From Clostridia bacterium (GTDB lineage Bacteria; Bacillota; Clostridia; Christensenellales; Aristaeellaceae): a stretch of DNA of 64,000 bases. Under the pieces are notes generated by a model. It saw only the letters and a list, made by a program, of their open reading frames with translations, had not been told where the DNA came from and did not search any database. This document shows, one piece after another, positions 16,440-25,955 of this stretch (position 1 is the first letter of the stretch; the number at the start of each line of letters is the position of its first letter). Made by a program: the position numbers and the translations under genes. The stretch spans positions 1 through 64,000 of the forward strand of contig CAAGII010000160.1 in the NCBI GenBank assembly GCA_900769875.1, in the 5' to 3' direction.

Positions 16440-18245
16440 GTGAAAATTCTGTTTGCTACCAGTGAATGCGCGCCATTCAGCAAATCAGGCGGTCTGGCGG
16501 ATGTGGCGTTTTCGCTGCCTCCCGCGCTTAAGGAAGCGGGCAATCAGGTGGCGATCATCACGCCGCTGTACCGCTGCGTGCGCGTACGCTTCGGCGATCA
16601 GCTCACCTATGTCAAGCACATCACCGTAGCGCTCGGTTGGCGCAAGATGTATTGCGGGCTCTGGCGAGGCGACCGCGGCGGTGTGACCACATGGTTCATC
16701 GACAATCATGATTTCTTTGACCGTGAGCGCCTCTATGGATATGATGATGACAAGCTGCGGTTTGCTTTTTTCTCCCGCGCGATCATCGACCTGATCGATC
16801 AGCTTGATTTCAAGCCCGACGTGCTCCACTGCAATGACTGGGAGACCGCGCCTGCGGTGATCTACCTCAAAAACGATCAGAGCTGGCGAAACGATCTGCA
16901 GGGCATTAAGTTGGTGTACACCATCCACAACATTGCCTATCAGGGCCAGTTTGGCGTGAGCGACCTGTATGATACCTTTGGGCTCCCGTCGGGCTGGTAC
17001 AATGGCGGCCTCGCCTATGAATTTGAGGGCAGGCATGATATCAATATGATGAAGGGCGCCATGCTCATGGCAAACGCCGTGTCCACCGTATCGGCAACCT
17101 ACGCGCGCGAGCTGCATACCCCCTATTTCGGACAGGGATTGCAGGGCGTGGTGGATGAGGTGGGCAACAAGCTGCGCGGCATTCTTAACGGCATTGATAT
17201 GGATCATTACGACCCGATGAAGGACAAGCGCATCGCCGCGCCCTTCTCCGTGGCGGACATGAGCGGCAAGGCTGTCTGCAAGGCGACGCTGCAGCGCAAG
17301 TTCGGGCTGAACGAGGAGCCTGAATGGCCGCTGCTGGTTTCTGTGGCACGCCTTGTGGAGCAGAAGGGCGTGGAACTGATTATGGAGGTGCTGCCCGGGC
17401 TGATGCACATGGGCGTACAGCTGATTGTGTATGGTCAGGGCGATCAGCGCTACATCGACTATTTCAAGTGGGCGCAAACGCAGTGGCCGGGTCAGCTGGG
17501 CTTCTCCAGCGATTACAATGAGGAGCTGGCAGCGGAGGTGTTCGCAGGCGCGGACTTCTACCTGATGCCCTCGCGCTTTGAGCCGTGCGGACTGAGCCAG
17601 ATGATGGCCATGCGCTACGGCACTGTGCCGGTTGTGCATGAAACTGGCGGCCTCAAGGACTCTGTGCGCCCATACAGCGATTTTGACGGTGTGGGCGACG
17701 GCTTCTCCTTCTCCGAATACTCCTCCAAGGCGCTGTATCTGGCGATACTTGCCGCTGTCCGACTGTATTACGGCAACAACGCCATGTTCCATAAGCTGCG
17801 TGAGCGCTGCATGAAGAAGGATTTCTCGTGGACCAAGAGCGCCGAGCAGTACATCCGCATGTATGAAGAGATTGCCGACTCGACCGACGACGGCACGCCG
17901 ATTACCTTCCTTGAGGCGTATGAGCTGCTCAAGGCCGAGTATGAGAAGGTATTCGAGCAGCGCAAGGCCGATATGCCCAAGTACTATCACCGCATTATTC
18001 AGATTCACATTGTCGGCCGCGGCGACGGCGTGCTGACGGTGGAGTTTGGCGACGGAAAGATGGTCATGGAGCCGAACTTCGACAAAACGCCGGACGCCAA
18101 GCTGGCTGCCAGCCTTGACAACCTCATTGGCATGGCGAACGGATCAATCTCTGCGGACAAGCTGTTCATGAATGGCCAGCTGAAGGTGACGGGCAACATC
18201 GTCAAGGGCGCTGAGATGCGCCGCATGCTGAGCGGCAAAAACTGA
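16440..18245 (+). CDS. glgA: Glycogen synthase with C-terminal SCP-2-like domain
   Basis: Builds alpha-1,4-glucan from ADP-glucose. Residues 1-~480 are a GT5 synthase: FATSECAPFSKSGGLADV at the N terminus carries the ADP-glucose binding KSGGL motif, and LMPSRFEPCGLSQMMAMRYG and the following GGLKDSV form the C-terminal nucleotide site. After a helical linker, residues ~513-601 match the sterol carrier protein-2 fold pattern (GDGVLTVEFGDGKM, GMANGSISADKLFMNGQLKV, TGN). Normal GlgA is ~475-480 residues, so ~120 are extra. The GTG at 16440 has GGGGGAG seven bases upstream; the TTG at 16434 is too close. No glgC or glgB lies adjacent. Confidence 0.93.
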   Translation: MKILFATSECAPFSKSGGLADVAFSLPPALKEAGNQVAIITPLYRCVRVRFGDQLTYVKHITVALGWRKMYCGLWRGDRGGVTTWFIDNHDFFDRERLYGYDDDKLRFAFFSRAIIDLIDQLDFKPDVLHCNDWETAPAVIYLKNDQSWRNDLQGIKLVYTIHNIAYQGQFGVSDLYDTFGLPSGWYNGGLAYEFEGRHDINMMKGAMLMANAVSTVSATYARELHTPYFGQGLQGVVDEVGNKLRGILNGIDMDHYDPMKDKRIAAPFSVADMSGKAVCKATLQRKFGLNEEPEWPLLVSVARLVEQKGVELIMEVLPGLMHMGVQLIVYGQGDQRYIDYFKWAQTQWPGQLGFSSDYNEELAAEVFAGADFYLMPSRFEPCGLSQMMAMRYGTVPVVHETGGLKDSVRPYSDFDGVGDGFSFSEYSSKALYLAILAAVRLYYGNNAMFHKLRERCMKKDFSWTKSAEQYIRMYEEIADSTDDGTPITFLEAYELLKAEYEKVFEQRKADMPKYYHRIIQIHIVGRGDGVLTVEFGDGKMVMEPNFDKTPDAKLAASLDNLIGMANGSISADKLFMNGQLKVTGNIVKGAEMRRMLSGKN

Positions 18246-18254
18246 TGGCATACC

Positions 18255-18291
18255 AAAAGCTCCGGGCACAATCGCGATGCCCGGAGCTTTT
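18255..18291 (+). terminator. Bidirectional terminator between glgA and def
   Basis: AAAAGCTCCGGGCA and TGCCCGGAGCTTTT form a perfect stem around a nine-base loop, with T runs on both strands for the two convergent genes. Confidence 0.92.
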
Positions 18292-18297
18292 CGCGCC

Positions 18298-18708
18298 TTA
18301 GATCAGAATCCCGCTGAGATGATCGATCTCATGCTGAATGATCTGCGCCGTGAACCCAAGAAACGTCCCGTGCTGCGCCTGCATCCGCGTATCCTGCCAC
18401 GCAACGCGGATGGACTTGTAGCGCGTGGTTTTTCGTGTGCCGGGGAGGGAAAGACAGCCTTCCTCCGCTTCATAGGGGATGCTTTTGCGCAGGATGACAG
18501 GATTGAGCATCACAAGAAACTGATCCTCGTCGCGCACGGCAATGATGGCCTTGTTGACGCCAATCATATTCGCGGCCATGCCCACACAACTGTCCGTGTG
18601 CGCCATCAGCGTATCCAGCAGATTGGCGGCAAGCTCTCTGTCATTTTCGTCAGCGGGCAGCGCGCTCAGTGAGAGCAGGCTCCTGTCATGGATAATTGGA
18701 CAAATCAT
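18298..18708 (-). CDS. def: Peptide deformylase
   Basis: Removes the formyl group from nascent proteins using a bound metal ion. The 136-residue protein has the three PDF motifs: CVGMAANMIGV (motif 1), EEGCLSLPG with the metal-binding Cys (motif 2) and QHEIDHLSG with the HExxH metal site (motif 3). Motif 1 is usually GxGxAAxQ; here the catalytic Gln position is Met, a variant to note. The ATG at 18708 is seven bases from GGAGG; the ATG two codons earlier nearly touches it. It converges on glgA across a shared terminator. Confidence 0.9.
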   Translation of the reverse strand: MICPIIHDRSLLSLSALPADENDRELAANLLDTLMAHTDSCVGMAANMIGVNKAIIAVRDEDQFLVMLNPVILRKSIPYEAEEGCLSLPGTRKTTRYKSIRVAWQDTRMQAQHGTFLGFTAQIIQHEIDHLSGILI

Positions 18709-18795
18709 CGTCATTCCTCCAGTACGGCTGATCCGGCACGGGCGCGGGAAGTCATGATAGATTTGCAAAATGCTCCCTGCCGGACTGATAGGCTA

Positions 18796-18824
18796 TTTAC
18801 GCAGCGGGTGAAAAGTGGTATGCT
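18796..18824 (+). promoter_or_regulatory. Promoter of the alpha/beta hydrolase gene
   Basis: TTTACG (18796-18801), 17 nt spacer, TATGCT (18819-18824). Confidence 0.62.
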
Positions 18825-18891
18825 TTCCTATGTTTTCCATTGAACATACTGCAGTGATACTACAACAGCAACAGAAAAGAGATGAACGCCA

Positions 18892-19674
18892 ATGAACATC
18901 GTGCAATCGCCCTACGCCTGCATGCGGGGCGATCTGACGATTCGGGGACTTATGATCCGGGAGGATGACAGGCGCAGGCGGAAGGCAGTGATATTGTCGC
19001 ATGGCTTTATGGGCTCCAGCCGAGACATGCTGCCTTACGCGCATTATTTTGCCGAACAGGGCTATGCCGCGTTTGTGTTTGATTTTTGTGGCGGCAGCAT
19101 GCGGAGCGAGAGCGACGGCGCGACCACGGATATGTCGGTGCTGACAGAATGCGACGATCTGATGGCTGTGTTGGACGATGTGCTGGCACGCGAGGATGTG
19201 ATGCGCTCGCCTGTCACGCTCTTTGGAGCAAGCCAGGGCGGGCTTGTGTCCGGCCTTGTGGCGTCAATCAGACAAAAGCAGATCGGCAGACTGCTGATGA
19301 TGTTTCCAGCGCTCTGCATTCCGGATGACGCAAGGCGGGGCAGCATGCTGTTCTACCGATTTGATCCGGAAAACCCGCCGGAGACGATCGGGGAGCCCGG
19401 CGGTATGGTGCTGGGAAGGCGCTATCCGATGGATGTGCGCGACATGGACGTGTTCTCCGCGCTTGCAGCCTACACGGGCGACGTGATGATCATCCACGGT
19501 ACGAAGGATGATGTGGTCAGCGCCGACTACGCCCTGCGCATGAAGCAGCGCTACCGCCCCGGGCAGTGCGAGCTGCAGTTTATTGACGGCGGGGGACATG
19601 GCTTTACCGAAAAGCAGAACGAAGCCATGCTGCGGGCTGTCAGCGCCTATCTGGCGGCGCATGATGGCATCTGA
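18892..19674 (+). CDS. Alpha/beta hydrolase (esterase-like)
   Basis: A 260-residue cytoplasmic alpha/beta hydrolase. The oxyanion region is ILSHGFMGSSRDM, the nucleophile elbow GASQGG, the acid probably Asp in HGTKDDVV, and the His in DGGGHGF. The pattern resembles feruloyl/cinnamoyl esterase-like and S9-type hydrolases in Clostridia. With a GH10 xylanase three genes away, a role in removing hydroxycinnamate esters from xylan fragments is possible but only inference. It ends 13 bases before the convergent glpK, with no terminator between them. Confidence 0.85.
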   Translation: MNIVQSPYACMRGDLTIRGLMIREDDRRRRKAVILSHGFMGSSRDMLPYAHYFAEQGYAAFVFDFCGGSMRSESDGATTDMSVLTECDDLMAVLDDVLAREDVMRSPVTLFGASQGGLVSGLVASIRQKQIGRLLMMFPALCIPDDARRGSMLFYRFDPENPPETIGEPGGMVLGRRYPMDVRDMDVFSALAAYTGDVMIIHGTKDDVVSADYALRMKQRYRPGQCELQFIDGGGHGFTEKQNEAMLRAVSAYLAAHDGI

Positions 19675-19687
19675 GGCGGGGCAACGG

Positions 19688-21193
<1,506 letters not shown>

Positions 21194-21237
21194 TTGCTAA
21201 CGCTCCCTTGCGCGGCGGAGCCGCCTTCATTACCCAT

Positions 21238-21266
21238 AGTATAGAAACGATGCAGGCGATTGTCAA
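21238..21266 (-). promoter_or_regulatory. Strong promoter of glpK
   Basis: Minus-strand TTGACA (21266-21261), 17 nt spacer, TATACT (21243-21238), close to the SigA consensus. Confidence 0.85.
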
Positions 21267-21322
21267 GCCTTGCGCTGGGAAATCACGCACCCGGGAAATT
21301 TGGAAAAAATCATCCGTCACAT

Positions 21323-21351
21323 TTGACTTTTCGTGCGTATTCGTGTATAAT
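21323..21351 (+). promoter_or_regulatory. Promoter of the AraC-family regulator gene
   Basis: TTGACT (21323-21328), 17 nt spacer, TATAAT (21346-21351). The glpK and regulator promoters lie back to back within about 110 bases, so one operator could serve both. Confidence 0.82.
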
Positions 21352-21383
21352 CTCAGACAAAAATTACAGGCAGGTACGCGCAG

Positions 21384-22262
21384 ATGAGCGAGAAGAGCAA
21401 GAGCGTATTCTATGAATCGCTCCCGACCAAACAAAAGGGCTTTGTGTACAATATCTGTCCCATGTTTTGCGAACCGTTCCCGCAGCATGTGCATGACGTG
21501 GCGGAATTCGTCCATTTGACGGAGGGAGAGGCGGAGTTTCTTGTCGACGGCAACCGCTATGCGCTCAAGCCGGGCGATACCATCGCCATTTTCCCGCTTG
21601 TGCCGCACCAGTACCTGCGTTTTTCGCAGGATGCGAAGGGGCTGTCCGTGTTTATCATCAGCAACGCCATTGCGGAGTATCAGACTGTGCTGACCAGCAT
21701 GCGCCCTGTGATTCCGGTGATCGGCCGCAGCGCGCTGCGGGAGGACGCGGACTATACGCTGTCGCGTCTGAACGAGCTGATGAACAAGTCCGAGCCCGCG
21801 TTCGACCTGGCGTTTGTGCATCTGTTCCTTTCACACCTGTTTAGCGTGATGAAGCTCAAGCCCGCCTGTGTCTGCACGGACAAAAATCTTGCCATCCGCG
21901 TGATCGAGTATATCACCGCCAATTACCAGCAGCCCCTGCTTTTGCAAAACACGGCCGACGCGCTGGGAATCAGCGCTTCACATCTTTCTCACCTGATGTC
22001 GCAGCAGCTGGGCATTGGCTTCAGGCAGTACATCAACACCATGCGTGTCAATCATGCCAAAACGCTGATTGCTGAAACGCGCATGAGCATGGCGGATATC
22101 GCGACCCAATGCGGCTACACCACGCAGCGCAGCTTCAATCGCGCGTTTCTTGAGGTCTGTGGCGTAACGCCCGGCGCGTACCGCGCGGAGCGGGTCAAGC
22201 GCCATCTGCATAATCAGCTGGTCGATCAGGAGTGCGCGGAGAGGGAAGCCGGAGGTCAGTGA
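21384..22262 (+). CDS. AraC-family transcriptional regulator with cupin sensor domain
   Basis: A 292-residue regulator. Residues ~1-130 form a cupin-like ligand domain (PQHVHDVAEFVHLTEGEAEFLVDG, shown in part, then LKPGDTIAIFPLVPHQY). Residues ~175-275 contain two helix-turn-helix motifs (QNTADALGISASHLSHLMSQ and DIATQCGYTTQRSFNRAF) ending in the usual GVTPGAYR. The cupin type commonly senses sugars or related small molecules. Divergence from glpK makes that gene a candidate target, but the ligand is unknown. A rho-independent terminator follows. Confidence 0.9.
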   Translation: MSEKSKSVFYESLPTKQKGFVYNICPMFCEPFPQHVHDVAEFVHLTEGEAEFLVDGNRYALKPGDTIAIFPLVPHQYLRFSQDAKGLSVFIISNAIAEYQTVLTSMRPVIPVIGRSALREDADYTLSRLNELMNKSEPAFDLAFVHLFLSHLFSVMKLKPACVCTDKNLAIRVIEYITANYQQPLLLQNTADALGISASHLSHLMSQQLGIGFRQYINTMRVNHAKTLIAETRMSMADIATQCGYTTQRSFNRAFLEVCGVTPGAYRAERVKRHLHNQLVDQECAEREAGGQ

Positions 22263-22276
22263 GCCATCCCGGTCAG

Positions 22277-22310
22277 GATCGCACAGGGCAATGCCTGTGC
22301 GGTCTTTTTT
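22277..22310 (+). terminator. Terminator after the AraC regulator
   Basis: GATCGCACAGG and CCTGTGCGGTC arms with a six-base loop, then TTTTTT. Confidence 0.88.
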
Positions 22311-22511
22311 CTGCGCGGTTTTCAGGGATGCTCCAGCTTACCCGCTTGAACGCGCTCTTTCCGGCCGCGAAAGGCGGAGGCTTTCCCTGCTTCGCACCTG
22401 TGTGTTTCTGTCCTGAGAATCGAAGAAAAGAACATCAAAGAAACACAGGAAGCGATAAAACCTGTGGTATCATGTGCACTGTGATTGATTTGCAGATAAG
22501 GAGAAGTACCT

Positions 22512-23780
22512 ATGGACGTGACCATCAAGCCCTGCAGGCTGCATGGAATTGCCGATGCTCCCGCCAGCAAGAGCGAGGCACATCGCCGCATGATCTGTGC
22601 CGGCCTTTCCCGGCAGGAAACCGTGCTGACCGGCTTCATGACCTCGCAGGATATGGCGGCGACGGCGCGATGCCTGACGGCGCTCGGCGCAGAGATGACC
22701 CTGAACGGGGATGAGCTGACGCTGAAAGGATTTGCCAGAAAGAGCGCCGCGCTGCCCGTATTTGACTGCGGAGAGAGCGGCTCGACGCTGCGCTTTTTTG
22801 TGCCCATCGCGCTTGCGCTGACCGGCGGCGGCGTATTCCGCATGCATGGACGCCTCGGTCAGCGACCGATGGATGTGTACCGCGATCTGTTTATTCCGCG
22901 CGGTGTGATCTGGCGGATGGGCGAGGGCGCGGACGGCGCGGCGGAGCTGACGGTGATCGGCAGCATTTCACCCGGCGACTATGTGATGCCGGGTAATGTA
23001 TCCAGCCAGTTTGTGTCGGGCCTTCTCTTTGCGCTGCCGCTGCTGCAGGGCAATTCCACGCTGACGGTGCTTCCGCCCGTGGAATCGGCAGGCTACATCA
23101 ACATGACGGTCAAGGCGATCCGCGAAAGCGGCGTCAAGCTGGAGGAGCAGTCGCCCTTTCAGTGGAGGATTCCCGGCCTGCAGCGGTATCATGCCGTTGG
23201 CGGCAGGCTGCATGGCGACTGGAGTCAGGCGGCAGTGCTGCTGTGCGCGGGTGCGCTCGGACAGGACGTGACGGTGCGCGGCGCGAGTCGTGAAACGGTG
23301 CAGGGCGATGCGGCTGTCATCGCTCACCTTGAGGCGCTTGGCGGTGTACTTCATGAAAGCACGGACGGTCTGCGCATGACGCGGGACACGCCCCGCGCGG
23401 CGGTGATTGACTGCCGTGATTGCCCGGATATCGCGCCGATTCTGGCGCTTGTGTGTCAGATGACTCCCGGTGAGTCCCGCCTCACCGGTTGCGGCAGGCT
23501 GCGGTTGAAGGAATGCGACCGTCTGGCAGCGACCGTGGAGCTTTTGAATGATCTGGGCGGCGACGCGCGCGAGGACGGGGATGACATCGTGCTGCGCGGC
23601 GTGAGCAGGCTGCGCGGCGGCAAGGTCAGAAACTACAACGACCACCGCATGGTGATGCTTGCGTCCATCGCGGCGCTTGTGTCGGAGCAACCGGTCACGG
23701 TCAGCGGTGTGGAAGCGATCAACAAATCCTGGCCGGATTACCTGCGTGTCTATCAGGCGCTCGGAGGTGTGACCGAATGA
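22512..23780 (+). CDS. aroA: 3-phosphoshikimate 1-carboxyvinyltransferase (EPSP synthase)
   Basis: Joins shikimate 3-phosphate and PEP in the shikimate pathway. The 422-residue protein shows the substrate Lys in APASKSEAHRRM, ESGSTLRFFVPIA, GRLGQRPMD, RLKECDRLAATVELL and NYNDHRMVMLASI. It is the first of three aromatic amino acid genes with overlapping ends: aroC starts inside its stop codon (ATGA). No clear promoter was placed upstream; an 11-base region with CACAGG / CCTGTG arms near 22445-22470 is the only structure seen. Confidence 0.95.
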   Translation: MDVTIKPCRLHGIADAPASKSEAHRRMICAGLSRQETVLTGFMTSQDMAATARCLTALGAEMTLNGDELTLKGFARKSAALPVFDCGESGSTLRFFVPIALALTGGGVFRMHGRLGQRPMDVYRDLFIPRGVIWRMGEGADGAAELTVIGSISPGDYVMPGNVSSQFVSGLLFALPLLQGNSTLTVLPPVESAGYINMTVKAIRESGVKLEEQSPFQWRIPGLQRYHAVGGRLHGDWSQAAVLLCAGALGQDVTVRGASRETVQGDAAVIAHLEALGGVLHESTDGLRMTRDTPRAAVIDCRDCPDIAPILALVCQMTPGESRLTGCGRLRLKECDRLAATVELLNDLGGDAREDGDDIVLRGVSRLRGGKVRNYNDHRMVMLASIAALVSEQPVTVSGVEAINKSWPDYLRVYQALGGVTE

Positions 23781-24865
23781 GCAGCTTCTTCGGCTCCTAT
23801 TTAAAGGTGGCCATCTTTGGGCAAAGCCATGGCGAGGCGATCGGTGTGACGCTGGACGGGATTCCAGCCGGGATGACGCTGGATATGCCATCGCTCCTGC
23901 GGGAAATGGCGCGCCGCGCGCCCGGACAGAGCGCGCTGACCACTGCACGCAGGGAAGCGGATCAGCCGGAATTTCTCTCCGGCATCCTCAACGGCGTGAC
24001 CACCGGTCAGCCGATCTGTGCGATCATCCGTAATACCAATCAGCGCTCGTCGGATTATGGGACGGGCGTTGATCTGGCGCGTCCCGGACATGCCGACTAT
24101 ACGGGGCATGTGCGCTATTTTGGCTTTGAGGACTGGCGTGGCGGCGGCTCGTTTTCTGGACGACTGACTGCCGCTTTGGTGCTTGCGGGCGCGCTGTGCA
24201 GCCAATGGCTTGCGTCGCAGGGCGTTACCATCTGCAGCCACATCCAGCAGCTGGGGCAGCTTCGTGACGACAGCCTGATGACCGCGCAGGATGTGGACGT
24301 GGAGCGGCTGAAATCCATGCATCTGCCGGTGCTTCGCCCGGAGGTGGGCGCGCAGATGGAGAAAGCGGTGCTGGAAGCAAGAAAGGCTGCCGACTCCATT
24401 GGCGGTGTGATCGAGTGCCGTGTGGACGGCCTGCAGCCGGGTCTGGGCGCGCCTTTCTTCGATAGCGTGGAGAGCGTTGTAAGCCATCTCATGTTCTCGA
24501 TTCCAGGCGTGAAGGGCGTGGAGTTCGGCGATGGATTCGCCTTTGCATCAGCGTTTGGCAGTGAAATGAACGACGATTTCTGCCTAAGGGACGGGAGGAT
24601 TGCGACGGTCACCAACCATTCCGGAGGCATCAACGGCGGTATCACCAACGGTATGCCGGTGGTGTTCCGCATTGCGGTGAGGCCGACCCCATCCATCGGC
24701 AAGCAGCAGCATACGGTCAGCCTCCAGCGGATGCAGGAGGAGGAGCTGGTGATCCACGGGCGGCACGACCCATGCATTCTGCCCCGCGCCGTGCCGGTTG
24801 TGGAGGCAATGACCGCGCTTGCGGTAATGGAGCTGTGGAAGGAGCGTCAGGCATGCGTCAGGTGA
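23777..24865 (+). CDS. aroC: Chorismate synthase
   Basis: Converts EPSP to chorismate with reduced FMN. The 362-residue protein carries the signatures GQSHGEAIGVTLDGIPAG near the N terminus, RPGHADYTG, DWRGGGSFSGRLTAALV and NHSGGINGGITNGMPVVF. It overlaps aroA by four bases and pheA by thirteen, so the operon is tightly coupled. Confidence 0.96.
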   Translation: MSSFFGSYLKVAIFGQSHGEAIGVTLDGIPAGMTLDMPSLLREMARRAPGQSALTTARREADQPEFLSGILNGVTTGQPICAIIRNTNQRSSDYGTGVDLARPGHADYTGHVRYFGFEDWRGGGSFSGRLTAALVLAGALCSQWLASQGVTICSHIQQLGQLRDDSLMTAQDVDVERLKSMHLPVLRPEVGAQMEKAVLEARKAADSIGGVIECRVDGLQPGLGAPFFDSVESVVSHLMFSIPGVKGVEFGDGFAFASAFGSEMNDDFCLRDGRIATVTNHSGGINGGITNGMPVVFRIAVRPTPSIGKQQHTVSLQRMQEEELVIHGRHDPCILPRAVPVVEAMTALAVMELWKERQACVR

Positions 24866-25713
24866 TTACCTATCCCGGAACGGCGGGCAGCTTTTCCTGT
24901 GCCGCTGCGCAGGCTGCGTTTCCATCCGGAGCATGCATCGGCTGTGATACCTTTGCACAGGCTGCGCAGGCTGTGGTGGACCGCAGTGCCGACTACTGTC
25001 TGCTACCCGTGGAAAACAGCTTTGCCGGCGCGGTGCTGACGACCTATCAGCTGCTGGAAAAGCTGCCGCTGCACATTGTGGGCGAAACCATGAAGCAGGT
25101 GCGGCATCAGCTGCTTGGCGTTCCCGGCGCGACGCTTGACGGCATCCGGCAGATTGCCAGTCATCCCCAGGCGATTGCGCAGTGTGATCAGTTTCTGCAA
25201 ACGCTGCACGACGTGCAGATCACGCCTAGCGCGAACACGGCCATCAGCGCGAGGGACGTGATGCAGCGTGCCGACCCGGGCTTTGCTGCGATTGCCAGCG
25301 AGGAAGCTGCGGCGGCGTACGGGCTGCAGATCCTTGCGCGAAATATCCAGACAAGCCAGCAGAATACCACGCGCTTCCTGATCCTGTCTCTTGATGAAAC
25401 GCCGCTTGCCACGCCAGAGAAGGCGACAGTCGTGTTCACGGTCAACAACGAGGTTGGCGCGCTGGTTCGTGTGCTTGCATCCTTCGCGGCAAGCGGGCTG
25501 AACATGAGCCGCATCGAAAGCCGGCCGTTGCCTGATACCACGTTCACCTACTTTTTCTCCGCCGATTTTGAGGGCGTGATGGATGCGGAGCATCTGACCC
25601 GCGCGATGGATGAAGCAAAGCCCTTCACACGCGAGCTGCGCCTGCTGGGCATCTATCCCAAGGCGTCCAAACCCCAGCAAGCTGAATACAAAACCGACAA
25701 CGGTCGGAAATAG
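24853..25713 (+). CDS. pheA: Prephenate dehydratase
   Basis: Turns prephenate into phenylpyruvate for phenylalanine synthesis. The 286-residue protein is monofunctional: a PDT domain (ITYPGTAGSFSCAAA, LPVENSFAGAV, IASHPQAIAQC, NTTRFLILS with the catalytic Thr-Arg-Phe) followed by a C-terminal ACT domain (VNNEVGALVRVLASFAASGL and SRIESRPLP) for Phe feedback. No chorismate mutase domain is attached. The ATG at 24853 has AAGGAG eight bases upstream and lies inside the end of aroC. Confidence 0.95.
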   Translation: MRQVITYPGTAGSFSCAAAQAAFPSGACIGCDTFAQAAQAVVDRSADYCLLPVENSFAGAVLTTYQLLEKLPLHIVGETMKQVRHQLLGVPGATLDGIRQIASHPQAIAQCDQFLQTLHDVQITPSANTAISARDVMQRADPGFAAIASEEAAAAYGLQILARNIQTSQQNTTRFLILSLDETPLATPEKATVVFTVNNEVGALVRVLASFAASGLNMSRIESRPLPDTTFTYFFSADFEGVMDAEHLTRAMDEAKPFTRELRLLGIYPKASKPQQAEYKTDNGRK

Positions 25714-25740
25714 AAATAACAGACCAAAGTATGTTTCTTC

Positions 25741-25768
25741 GCCACTGGTATTCCCGGTGGCTTTTCTG
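25741..25768 (+). terminator. Terminator after the aro operon
   Basis: GCCACTGG and CCGGTGGC-like arms around TATT, followed by TTTTCTGTT. Confidence 0.65.
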
Positions 25769-25864
25769 TTGATGGCTGCGCTGAGGCCTTTCATTTGCCG
25801 GTCAGGCAGGCGTTGCGCAAATACACAATTGACCCGTAACTTTTCTGGAAGCTCCGCTCAAGGC

Positions 25865-25893
25865 TTGTCAAGCGTTTCTGGATGGTTTATAAT
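25865..25893 (+). promoter_or_regulatory. Promoter of the phosphonate genes
   Basis: TTGTCA (25865-25870), 17 nt spacer, TATAAT (25888-25893). Confidence 0.8.
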
Positions 25894-25955
25894 GTGATGG
25901 AAGGGTATCAAACGCCCCACACCATCCTATCATTCGTGACTGAGGAGCTTGATGT

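Noticed and set aside
16485..18008. Minus-strand frame of 507 codons opposite glgA
   Set aside because: Antisense shadow; glgA is certain and the frame shows no motifs.
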